This document shows positions 6,174-13,105 of a stretch of DNA of 17,210 bases, one piece after another. Source of the stretch: Pseudobdellovibrionaceae bacterium. Lineage in GTDB: Bacteria > Bdellovibrionota > Bdellovibrionia > Bdellovibrionales > JAMPXM01. Numbering within the stretch: the stretch's first letter is position 1; each line of letters opens with the position of its first letter. The position numbers were made by a program, and so were the translations under genes. The DNA is taken from positions 1 through 17,210 of the forward strand of contig CAJYIL010000498.1 in the NCBI GenBank assembly GCA_913774795.1, in the 5' to 3' direction. The notes beneath the pieces were generated by a model. The model worked only from the letters and a program-made list of their open reading frames with translations. It did no database searches and was not told the origin of the DNA.

Positions 6174-6934
6174 CGCTTGGCCGCTTTCTTTTTAGCGGCA
6201 GATGATTTTGCTCGACCAACCCCTTTTTCGCGGCGACTCGCGATCGAGTCGCCGCGCTTTGGCTTCACGCGAGCACTCTTCGGTACGCGTGTCGACGGCA
6301 AAGCCGTACGACGTTTCGGGAAGAGTGTTCGGCAAATTTCGCAGACGGTGCCGTCGCAGCCGCGCGCGGTACAGTGTTCGCGTCCGTAGAAAATGATCTG
6401 AAGATGCAGTTTGTTCCAGGTCAGAGGCGGGAAGAGCTCTTTTAGATCACGCTCGGTTCTCTCGACCGACGAGCCATCGGAGAGACCCCAGCGAAACGCG
6501 AGGCGGTGAATGTGGGTGTCGATCGGAAAAGCCGGCACGCCGAACGCTTGCGCCATGACGACCGACGCAGTCTTGTGACCGACCGCGGGGAGTTCTTCAA
6601 GCTCTTCCATCGTGCGCGGGACTTCACCGCGGTATTTATCGACAAGAATTCGAGACAGGCCCGCGATGCCTTTGGATTTCATCGGCGAGAGACCGCAAGG
6701 TCGAATGATGTCTTGAATTTCTTCGACCGACAATTTCACCATCTCAAAAGGAGTGCGCGCTCGGTTAAACAAAATCGGTGTAATTAAATTCACGCGAACA
6801 TCGGTGCATTGAGCACTCAAAAGAACCGCGATGAGGAGAGTGTAGGCATCGGTGTGATCCAGCGGCACCGGAGGATTTGGATAAAGCTCAACCAGCCGCT
6901 TCAAAACGAAATCTCGGCGCTCGTTAAGTGTCAT
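6170..6934 (-). CDS. nth: Endonuclease III, with basic C-terminal tail
   Basis: Base-excision repair DNA glycosylase/AP lyase that removes oxidised pyrimidines. Seen: helix-hairpin-helix LPAVGHKTASVV (115-126) with catalytic lysine K121 and catalytic aspartate D139 in PIDTHIHR. Both align with E. coli K120 and D138. The C-terminal Fe-S loop has four cysteines (188, 193, 198, 201), but their spacing is C-x4-C-x4-C-x2-C instead of the classic C-x6-C-x2-C-x5-C. It is 254 aa against 211 in E. coli. The excess is a Lys/Arg/Ser/Ala-rich tail from about 207, probably disordered and DNA-binding. The DNA of that tail holds a perfect 12-bp inverted repeat (6229-6256). The start overlaps the yeeZ-like stop by ATGA and the stop overlaps the rsmH start in the same way. 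Confidence 0.93.
   Translation of the reverse strand: MTLNERRDFVLKRLVELYPNPPVPLDHTDAYTLLIAVLLSAQCTDVRVNLITPILFNRARTPFEMVKLSVEEIQDIIRPCGLSPMKSKGIAGLSRILVDKYRGEVPRTMEELEELPAVGHKTASVVMAQAFGVPAFPIDTHIHRLAFRWGLSDGSSVERTERDLKELFPPLTWNKLHLQIIFYGREHCTARGCDGTVCEICRTLFPKRRTALPSTRVPKSARVKPKRGDSIASRREKGVGRAKSSAAKKKAAKR
6180..6199 (-). promoter_or_regulatory. Small hairpin over the rsmH ribosome-binding region
   Basis: GCCGCT (6180-6185) and AGCGGC (6194-6199) form a 6-bp stem with an 8-nt loop. In the mRNA it ends 6 nt before the rsmH ATG (6173). The purine-rich loop and right arm are the only candidates for a Shine-Dalgarno, so it may make rsmH translation depend on ribosomes finishing nth. It also encodes part of the Lys/Ala tail of Nth, so chance is possible. 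Confidence 0.3.
6229..6256. repeat. Perfect 12-bp inverted repeat inside the nth tail
   Basis: Arms 6229-6240 and 6245-6256 are perfectly complementary over 12 GC-rich bp, with a 4-nt loop (6241-6244). In the nth mRNA this is a very stable hairpin about 55 nt before the rsmH start. It is followed by AAAAA, not U, in the sense direction, so it is not a terminator for the operon. Confidence 0.85.
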
Positions 6935-7788
6935 GTCGCACCTAAAGCAGAGTAAAGATCATCGAATCGAAAAAGACGTCGGGTCACGCGAACAAGTTTT
7001 TCCGCGTTAACGACTTTTCCTTGAGCGCCTCTTTCGGTGGGCGCAAACAGAGGCGGCTCTACGCCGATGGCACGCGCGGCTCGCGTGTAAAACTCTTCGC
7101 GGGTGGGATGGTGCGGGCTGACGGCGTTGAAGATTTCGGTTGAGCCGGGCGCGACCGGGTGATCGGCGATGAGGGACGTCAGAAAGTCGGCGAGATCGAG
7201 TTGATGAATCATGTTGACGACCGCTGAGCCGTTTTTCACGTCGCTCCGGCCGGCTAAGAAGAGCCCCGGATGACGGCCAGGGCCAATCAACCCTCCGGGG
7301 CGAACAATCGTGAGTCCAAGCGCGTTCGAACGAGCAAACGCCGAGAGCATTTGCTCTGACTTGACTAAGACCTGACCGGATTCGGTGTCGGGCCGAGGCA
7401 TGATCGTTTCATCGACTCCACCTTGGTCCGCCCCGTAGACCGATGTCGATGAGACATATAGGAGTTGCGAAGGGCGAGCAGGCGAGCTGAGGATAAATTC
7501 GAAGATCGTTTCGAGTTGCCCCGGATGGTAGTCGGAGCCCAGTGAGACCTCTGGGGGCATATCGATGACAAGCGAGTCAGATGAAAAAAATGGACCGGTG
7601 CCGACGGTCTCGCCTTTCATGCCCGGCTCGATGCGCAACAATGATGGCTCGATCCCGAGTGAAGCCAGTAAAGCAAGACGGCTTGAACGAGTGGTCGATC
7701 CCCGCACGTGAAGGCCGCGTTCGATTGAGGAGTGAGCAAGAGCGATTCCGAGCCAACCGCATCCGAGAAGACTAACTGATTGAGACAT
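6931..7788 (-). CDS. YeeZ-like NAD(P)-binding SDR-family protein
   Basis: Extended short-chain dehydrogenase/epimerase-like protein of 285 aa that resembles E. coli YeeZ along its length. Seen: the Rossmann loop GCGWLG (9-14), the YVSSTSVYG signature (111-119), IVRPGGLIGPGRHPG (161-175), and VNMIHQLDLADFL (191-203). The typical YxxxK catalytic pair of the family is not obvious (G138 and S144 fall near the expected region), as in other YeeZ-type members, so substrate and even catalysis are uncertain. The start is taken at ATG 7788 (MSQSVSLLGCGWLG) because the glycine loop follows at once; an in-frame upstream start at 7875 would add 29 residues without family similarity and overlap the divergent gene. 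It is the first gene of the operon with nth and rsmH, joined to nth by an ATGA overlap. Confidence 0.85.
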   Translation of the reverse strand: MSQSVSLLGCGWLGIALAHSSIERGLHVRGSTTRSSRLALLASLGIEPSLLRIEPGMKGETVGTGPFFSSDSLVIDMPPEVSLGSDYHPGQLETIFEFILSSPARPSQLLYVSSTSVYGADQGGVDETIMPRPDTESGQVLVKSEQMLSAFARSNALGLTIVRPGGLIGPGRHPGLFLAGRSDVKNGSAVVNMIHQLDLADFLTSLIADHPVAPGSTEIFNAVSPHHPTREEFYTRAARAIGVEPPLFAPTERGAQGKVVNAEKLVRVTRRLFRFDDLYSALGAT

Positions 7789-7789
7789 G

Positions 7790-7827
7790 GCTTCGGTTTG
7801 TAGCACGGATCCCTTGCAATCCGAAGC
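7790..7827. promoter_or_regulatory. Short divergent spacer with 7-bp dyad
   Basis: The 60-bp spacer between the yeeZ-like gene and the phosphatase must carry both promoters. It holds GCTTCGG (7790-7796) and CCGAAGC (7821-7827), a perfect 7-bp dyad 24 nt apart, with a nested 5-bp dyad inside. It may be a shared operator; no -10/-35 pair stands out. Confidence 0.3.
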
Positions 7828-7848
7828 TCTCAAGTAGACGATTGCCGT

Positions 7849-8868
7849 ATGCTTTACGCGATCGGCGATATTCACGGCTGCTCTCGGGAACTCGAGCTCC
7901 TTTTGGCGCGAATTTATCCTAAAACGAGCGATACCGTCGTTTTCCTCGGCGATTACATCGATCGCGGGCCCGATTCCAAAGGCGTCATCGATATCATCCT
8001 CGATTTACAGTCGAAGACCAACGTGGTCGCCTTAAAGGGCAATCACGAACAGCTTTTCTTGGATTTCTTAGAAAGCCCACAATCTCCGGGGGCCGGTGTT
8101 TTTATTTTGAACGGCGGCGGCGCCACCTTGGCCAGTTATCCCGGGCCGGGCGGAACATTTGAAATTCCTGAACGCCACATCGAATTTTTGTACGGCTTGA
8201 AACTGAAGTACGAGACCGCAACGCATTTCTTCGTTCACGCGGGCGTTCCCCTGAAGCCGCTGTCCGAAATCAACGACGCCGATACCGAAGCCCTCATCTG
8301 GAGTCGTCAGCCGTTTCTGTCTAGCGACTATCGATGGGAGAAAACAATCGTTCACGGTCACACCCCGGTTCCTTCGCCCGAGATTCTCGCCAATCGCATC
8401 AACCTCGACACCGGCTGCGTCTACAACGGCCATCTCACCGCGATCGAAATTCCGTCAGGGCGTCTGATTCAAGTGCCCCGTGAGAGTGCCGCCTCCCGCG
8501 TGCAAGTTCACGCACCGAGTAATGAACATCGAGTCGCGGTTCGCTTTACGGGTCGGCTCCCGATGCACGTGAAGATGCCGGATGGTAAATCACGCGTTTT
8601 CGAAACGCTCAACTACAATCAGTTCGGCGTTCTCATGCGCGAGATTTCGAGCGCGGGCAGTGCCGCGCTACTCGAGAAAGATCAAGTGATCGAAGGCACC
8701 ATCGGTCCGAGCGGGCCGGGGGCGATTCAATTCCAAGGCACCGTGGCGCGTGTCGAATCGCGAAACAACGTTCGTTTGTACGGAGTGAGTCTCTCACGCG
8801 TCACCAACGGCAACGAAGGTCGCGAGTGGATCGAACGACCTCTTACAGGATCCACCTCGAAAAAATGA
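7849..8868 (+). CDS. PPP-family phosphatase fused to a PilZ-like domain
   Basis: Residues 1 to about 205 are a metallophosphatase of the PPP (serine/threonine or diadenosine-tetraphosphatase type) family. Motifs are GDIHG (6-10), GDYIDRG (34-40), GNHE (64-67), H130 in VHAGVP, and HGHTP (169-173); these supply the full two-metal site. Residues about 226-316 look like a PilZ domain: RVAVR (228-232) fits the RxxxR cyclic-di-GMP motif, NYNQFG (255-260) stands where D/NxSxxG is expected with Asn replacing Ser, and a β-rich region ends in GTVARVESRNNVRLYGVSL. The last 20 residues are a linker. ATG 7849 sits directly at the first β-strand, so the start is firm although no Shine-Dalgarno is evident. 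The stop overlaps the helicase start (ATGA). Substrate unknown; cyclic-di-GMP control is an inference from the fusion. Confidence 0.88.
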   Translation: MLYAIGDIHGCSRELELLLARIYPKTSDTVVFLGDYIDRGPDSKGVIDIILDLQSKTNVVALKGNHEQLFLDFLESPQSPGAGVFILNGGGATLASYPGPGGTFEIPERHIEFLYGLKLKYETATHFFVHAGVPLKPLSEINDADTEALIWSRQPFLSSDYRWEKTIVHGHTPVPSPEILANRINLDTGCVYNGHLTAIEIPSGRLIQVPRESAASRVQVHAPSNEHRVAVRFTGRLPMHVKMPDGKSRVFETLNYNQFGVLMREISSAGSAALLEKDQVIEGTIGPSGPGAIQFQGTVARVESRNNVRLYGVSLSRVTNGNEGREWIERPLTGSTSKK

Positions 8869-11369
8869 GTTTCTCTCTCTTTAAAAAAGTTCCGAAGTTC
8901 GATGAGCTTTCTAATTCGCTCATTCTCGATCGTTTTCTTGAATATGCCGCAGAAAAAGGCCTTGAGCTTTATCCCGCGCAGGAAGAGGCGATCCTGTCTC
9001 TCATCGAGGGGCACAACGTCATTCTCAAAACGCCGACCGGTTCGGGCAAGTCGCTGGTCGCAACCGCTCTTCACTTCTACTCGTTGAGCATCGGCAGGCG
9101 CAGCATCTACACCTGCCCGATCAAGGCGCTCGTGAACGAAAAGTTCATTCACCTCGCCAAAGAGTTCGGGCCGGAGCAAGTCGGCATGGTCACCGGTGAC
9201 GGAGCCGTGAATCCCGACGCGCCGATCCTCTGTTGTACCGCCGAGATTCTCGCCAACATGGCACTCCGAGACGGAGCTGACGCGCTCGCGCACGACATCG
9301 TCATGGATGAATTTCATTACTACTCCGATCGCGAGCGAGGCGGCGCCTGGCAAATTCCTCTGCTGATTTTGAAAAATTCCCGATTCCTTCTGATGTCGGC
9401 GACGCTCGGAGATATGGAATTCTTCGAAAGAAAACTGACGGAGCTGACCGATAAGCCGACGACGATCGTCAGTGGTTCAGAGCGCCCGGTCCCGTTGACA
9501 TTCGAGTATCGTGAAACGCCTCTGCACGAGACGATTCAAGATCTCGTCAACGCCGGAAAATCGCCGATCTATCTCGTCAATTTCACGCAAGCCAACGCGG
9601 CCGATGAGGCTCAAAGCTTGATGAGCGTCGACTTCACCCCGAAAGAGATCAAAAAAGAAATCGCGGAGCGACTCCAAGAAACGAAGTTCTCGTCACCCTT
9701 CGGTAAAGACATTCAAAGATATCTGAAGCACGGAGTCGGGCTTCATCACGCAGGTCTTTTGCCGAAATATCGTGTACTCGTCGAAAAGCTTGCGCAAGAC
9801 GGTCTTCTCAAAGTCATCAGCGGAACAGATACTCTCGGTGTCGGCGTCAACATTCCGATCCGCACCGTGCTATTTACAAAACTCTGCAAATACGACGGCG
9901 AAAAAACCGCCATCCTTTCTGTGCGCGACTTTCACCAGATTGCGGGGCGCGCGGGACGACGCGGGTTCGACACCGAAGGCTTCGTCGTTGCTCAAGCACC
10001 TGAGCACGTGATCGAGAACTTGCGCATGGAGGCCAAAGCGAAGGCCGATCCTAAAAAAGCGAAGAAGATGGTACGGGCCAAGCCACCGGAGCGAGGCTTC
10101 GTGCCATGGGATAAGGCCACGTTTGAAAAATTGCAGACCGCAAAGCCTGAAAAATTGGAATCACGTTTTCAGGTCACGCACGGCATGCTTTTGAGTGTGT
10201 TGGCGCGGACCAACGACGACGGGTGCCAGGCGATGAGAAAGCTCATCCGCGATTCGCATGAAACGCCCGCGAGTCAGAAAAAGCTTCGCTCACACGCATT
10301 CGCGCTTTTCCGATCGCTTGTTGAGCGGGGGATCATCGAATTGGATCCTTTGCGGGTCAACGTCGACCTCCAAGAAGACTTCGCGCTCAATCACTCGCTC
10401 GCTCTGTGGCTTCTTGATGCGCTCGCGCTTCTCGACCCGCAGTCCGAAACTTACGGCCTTGACGTGCTCACCCTCACCGAGGCCATTCTCGAAAGCCCCG
10501 ACGCGATTTTGCGAAAGCAAACCGACCGCGCCAAAACACTTCGCATGCGCGAAATGAAAGAGGCGGGCATGGAGTACGAGCAACGCATGGAGGAGCTTGA
10601 GAAAGTCGAGCATCCCAAACCTCTTCGCGATTTCATTTACGACACGTTCAACGCGTTCTCCGATCGACATCCGTGGGTGGGTCACGAGAATATCCGGCCG
10701 AAGTCGATCGCGCGCGAGATGTTCGAGACCTTCCAGAACTTTCCGGAGTACATCCGCGAGTATGAATTGCAACGCGCCGAAGGGCTCCTCCTTCGCTATC
10801 TCTCCGAGACTTACAAAGCTCTCGTGCAGACCGTGCCCGATCACTTCAAGAACGATCAGGTCGACGACATCATCGAGTATTTCGGGCAGATCGTCAGAGG
10901 CGTTGACTCAAGCCTTCTCGAAGAGTGGGAGAAATTGCGTGACCCGTCTTTCGTTTCAAAGAAGACATTCGCTCAAGCCGAAAACGAAGAGCTCATTCGC
11001 GAGACTCAGCGAACCGAAAAGGCGCAACGTCGACGCGTGATGACCGAGATCTACTCGTTTCTTCGTCTCCTTGCGACGGGGCAGTTCGAAGAAGCGGTGA
11101 ATTCGCTGGCCAACTCCAGCGAGTGGTCGGCGAGAAAACTCGAAGACCTCGCGAAAGCGTACGGGGAGTCCGGACACGGATCTTTAAGAACTGACCCTCA
11201 AGCGCGACATCCTTCGCACACGAAGATAGAAACGGGTGAGACATGGACCATTCATCAACGAATGATCGATCCTGAGGACCACAACGACTGGGAGCTCGTT
11301 TTCACGACGCCTGCGCCGACTGATACCGACGTGAAGCTCTCACTGACGAAGCTCGGCGAAGTTCAATGA
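8865..11369 (+). CDS. SF2 DEAD/DEAH-box helicase of the DUF3516 type
   Basis: Ski2-like superfamily 2 helicase of 834 aa. Motifs in order: Q-like YPAQEEAI (36-43), Walker A TPTGSGKS (56-63), TCPIKALVNEK (83-93), Walker B DEFH (148-151) followed by YYSDRERGGAWQIPLL, motif III SATLGD (178-183), HHAGLLP (294-300), TDTLGVGVN (321-329), and motif VI QIAGRAGRRG (358-367). The DEFH-plus-aromatic form and the long helical C-terminal half (about 400-834) match helicases carrying DUF3516, which are poorly characterised and probably act on RNA. ATG 8865 is chosen because it overlaps the upstream stop as ATGA and because an earlier GTG at 8826 only adds residues inside the phosphatase gene. It ends 7 bp inside the convergent DUF2288 gene. 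Helicase call is sure; family assignment is likely. Confidence 0.92.
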   Translation: MSFSLFKKVPKFDELSNSLILDRFLEYAAEKGLELYPAQEEAILSLIEGHNVILKTPTGSGKSLVATALHFYSLSIGRRSIYTCPIKALVNEKFIHLAKEFGPEQVGMVTGDGAVNPDAPILCCTAEILANMALRDGADALAHDIVMDEFHYYSDRERGGAWQIPLLILKNSRFLLMSATLGDMEFFERKLTELTDKPTTIVSGSERPVPLTFEYRETPLHETIQDLVNAGKSPIYLVNFTQANAADEAQSLMSVDFTPKEIKKEIAERLQETKFSSPFGKDIQRYLKHGVGLHHAGLLPKYRVLVEKLAQDGLLKVISGTDTLGVGVNIPIRTVLFTKLCKYDGEKTAILSVRDFHQIAGRAGRRGFDTEGFVVAQAPEHVIENLRMEAKAKADPKKAKKMVRAKPPERGFVPWDKATFEKLQTAKPEKLESRFQVTHGMLLSVLARTNDDGCQAMRKLIRDSHETPASQKKLRSHAFALFRSLVERGIIELDPLRVNVDLQEDFALNHSLALWLLDALALLDPQSETYGLDVLTLTEAILESPDAILRKQTDRAKTLRMREMKEAGMEYEQRMEELEKVEHPKPLRDFIYDTFNAFSDRHPWVGHENIRPKSIAREMFETFQNFPEYIREYELQRAEGLLLRYLSETYKALVQTVPDHFKNDQVDDIIEYFGQIVRGVDSSLLEEWEKLRDPSFVSKKTFAQAENEELIRETQRTEKAQRRRVMTEIYSFLRLLATGQFEEAVNSLANSSEWSARKLEDLAKAYGESGHGSLRTDPQARHPSHTKIETGETWTIHQRMIDPEDHNDWELVFTTPAPTDTDVKLSLTKLGEVQ

Positions 11370-11674
11370 GTCGTGCTCGAAGTCGATGACGCCGTGGTCT
11401 CTTGGATCAGCACGTAGGGCTGCACGATCAGGAATTGAAACTCCTTTGTGGGGTTCGCATTCCAGGTTTCGATCTGAACGCTAGAGGGTTTCCCGAGGAG
11501 TTTTTGGGTGATCCACTGCTGAATCGTGCTCGCGCGATCCTGTGCGACGTCGGTGGCGACTTGACCGAGGTCTAGGTGCGGGTCAACGACGATGATGGCG
11601 TCGCGCTCAAGGTGCTGTTTTAAGTCGTGCCAGAAACCCTTCAGCAATTGATCCCGGAAATCGTTTGTCGACAT
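11363..11674 (-). CDS. DUF2288 family protein
   Basis: Small cytoplasmic protein of 103 aa. It matches my memory of DUF2288 (PF10052): an N-terminal helix, LERDAIIVVDPHLDLGQVA (22-40), a helix with QQWITQKLLGKPSS (52-65), then FQFLIVQPYVLIQE (79-92) near the C-terminus. No catalytic motif is visible and the family has no known role. A GGAG 7 nt before the ATG supports the start. It converges on and overlaps the end of the helicase by 7 bp, and its start lies close to the minor-pilin promoter region on the other strand. Confidence 0.8.
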   Translation of the reverse strand: MSTNDFRDQLLKGFWHDLKQHLERDAIIVVDPHLDLGQVATDVAQDRASTIQQWITQKLLGKPSSVQIETWNANPTKEFQFLIVQPYVLIQETTASSTSSTTH

Positions 11675-11723
11675 CTCTTTGCTCCATCTCGGTACGTTTC
11701 TCTTGCGCCGCCGCTTTCCTTAT

Positions 11724-11752
11724 TTGCGCAATTCACTAACAAACTGTCTAAT
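11724..11752 (+). promoter_or_regulatory. Candidate sigma-70 promoter of the minor-pilin operon
   Basis: TTGCGC (11724-11729) and TCTAAT (11747-11752) are spaced by 17 nt. The -10 matches five of six consensus positions, the -35 three of six. Transcription would start near 11759 and leave an 84-nt leader before the preferred pilV-like ATG. It lies in the gap after the divergent DUF2288 gene, where a promoter for the operon is needed. Confidence 0.35.
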
Positions 11753-11842
11753 GAATTCATGCTCGACTACTTGTTCGTCAAAGCGCTTGAGTGTCTCAAA
11801 GCGAGACTCCGTTGGTGCAAGGCAAAACGCTCGCCTTCGCAC

Positions 11843-13105
11843 ATGCGTGTTGGCGACGAACGAGGCTTCTCGATGATCGAAGCCGTCGCTGCCCTCGGCC
11901 TTTCGGGCGCGGTGATTGCCGCCTGCCTGTTTCTCTCCGGCGAAAGTTCGAACATGGTCGGCAAACGCATCGCCGGCTCGAGAGGTTATCTCGCGCTTCA
12001 AAATATGTCAGAGCAACTTCTTGTCTCCAACGGCTCCAACGGTTGGCTCGATGAGGGCGCGCACGGGCCTATTTATTTCGATGCGAACGGGCGCGCATCT
12101 TTGAACGACTCGGGTCCGATCAGCCTGAAGTGGGTCGTCAAATCGAATGATCCCTCTCCGGGAATCATGCGGATCTCAACGGTTGCATCATGGGGCGAAG
12201 GCTCGTCGAACTCACAATCTGCGGATTTAGTCGTATATCGCACCGCCATCGTTCGCGGAAGCGCATCGACGGTGGAGCCCGTTGTTTTGTCGAGCCCAAC
12301 GGCCGCGCCGACGCCAACACCGACTCCGACCGTGACGCCGACGCCAACGCCTCGTCCGCCGACACCGACACCGACGCCAACCCCGACGGCGACCGCGACG
12401 ACTGTTCCAACGGCACGTCCGCCGACGGCGACGCCAACGGTGACGCCGACGGCAACTCCAACGGCGAAACCGACGCCGACCGCGACACCGATCAAGTACA
12501 ACTGGTACACGGGTAATTTCGGCCGTTGTGATGCCGCGACTTCGAAGGCGACTCGTATTGTCGAGTGTCGCAACAACGCGGGACAAACCGTGGGTGAAAG
12601 CAGCTGTGAGGGTCAAAAACCGGCCACGACCGTAGACTGCGTGGTGACCTACGGATGGGCCGTGGGCTCTTGGAGCAAATGTTCGGGAGGATCGCAAGGC
12701 CGCGCGGTCGTCTGCAGAGACATGTATGGCACGCAAGTCTCCGAAAACTTCTGTTCGGGCTCGAAGCCGTCGACGACCCAAACATGCACGATGCCGACAC
12801 CAACACCAACGCCGACGGTAACTCCGCGTCCGCCGACGCCAACACCGACGGTGACGCCAACGCCGAAACCGACGCCGACCGTGACGCCGACTCCGACACC
12901 GACCGTCACTCCAACGGCGACACCGATCCTGACTTATGCGTGGGTGGCGACATCGTGGGGACCTTGCGACCCTGATCTCGGTCGTACAAGAACGGTCTTC
13001 TGTCAGGCGAGTAACGGCTCGACGGCAGCTGAAAGTAAATGTCCGGGGTCGAAGCCGCCAGATTACGAAAGCGGGCTCAGCTGTGCTTCAAACACCGGTA
13101 ACTAA
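11843..13105 (+). CDS. PilV-like minor pilin with three TSP1-like modules
   Basis: Exported pilin-like protein of 420 aa. It has a short basic leader MRVGDERG, cleavage predicted between G8 and F9, then FSMIEAVAALGLSGAV with the Glu at position +5, as in prepilins processed by PilD. Residues 9-30 form the membrane helix and 31-150 a short globular pilin region. After that come two Pro/Thr-rich linkers (152-217, 317-361) and three cysteine modules at about 219-266, 270-315 and 365-414. Each has an aromatic start (YxW), W/FxxC, R(V/I/T)VxC, then C and a final C; four cysteines per module. This pattern resembles thrombospondin type-1 repeats. The start is the in-frame ATG nearest the prepilin motif; earlier in-frame ATGs at 11759 and 11627 exist, the latter inside DUF2288. 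No clear Shine-Dalgarno. First gene of a PilV-PilW-PilX type operon; the modules suggest an adhesive tip. Confidence 0.85.
   Translation: MRVGDERGFSMIEAVAALGLSGAVIAACLFLSGESSNMVGKRIAGSRGYLALQNMSEQLLVSNGSNGWLDEGAHGPIYFDANGRASLNDSGPISLKWVVKSNDPSPGIMRISTVASWGEGSSNSQSADLVVYRTAIVRGSASTVEPVVLSSPTAAPTPTPTPTVTPTPTPRPPTPTPTPTPTATATTVPTARPPTATPTVTPTATPTAKPTPTATPIKYNWYTGNFGRCDAATSKATRIVECRNNAGQTVGESSCEGQKPATTVDCVVTYGWAVGSWSKCSGGSQGRAVVCRDMYGTQVSENFCSGSKPSTTQTCTMPTPTPTPTVTPRPPTPTPTVTPTPKPTPTVTPTPTPTVTPTATPILTYAWVATSWGPCDPDLGRTRTVFCQASNGSTAAESKCPGSKPPDYESGLSCASNTGN
12296..12493 (+). repeat. Pro-Thr linker repeat 1
   Basis: Degenerate 6-nt periodic DNA (mostly ACxCCx units) encodes a 66-residue P/T/A/V-rich linker between the pilin region and the first TSP1-like module. 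Unit sequences vary at wobble positions, so it is not a clean microsatellite. Length changes would stay in frame. Confidence 0.9.
12791..12925 (+). repeat. Pro-Thr linker repeat 2
   Basis: A second degenerate 6-nt periodic stretch encodes a 45-residue P/T/V-rich linker between the second and third TSP1-like modules. Composition and units closely resemble linker 1, suggesting duplication of linker plus module. Confidence 0.9.

Noticed and set aside
8826..8864. GTG start for the helicase at 8826
   Set aside because: It adds 13 residues without helicase similarity inside the phosphatase gene, whereas ATG 8865 forms the ATGA coupling seen at other junctions in the window.
11627..11842. Upstream extension of the pilV-like frame to ATG 11627
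   Set aside because: It would overlap DUF2288 on the other strand and give a 72-residue additional N-terminus before a prepilin motif that normally sits within 6-30 residues of the start.
12190..12975. Open frames rich in Asp/Ala/Asn/Thr (plus strand) and Val-Gly repeats (minus strand) over the linkers
   Set aside because: They are out-of-frame readings of the 6-nt periodic Pro-Thr DNA; the pilin frame has the prepilin motif and the cysteine modules.
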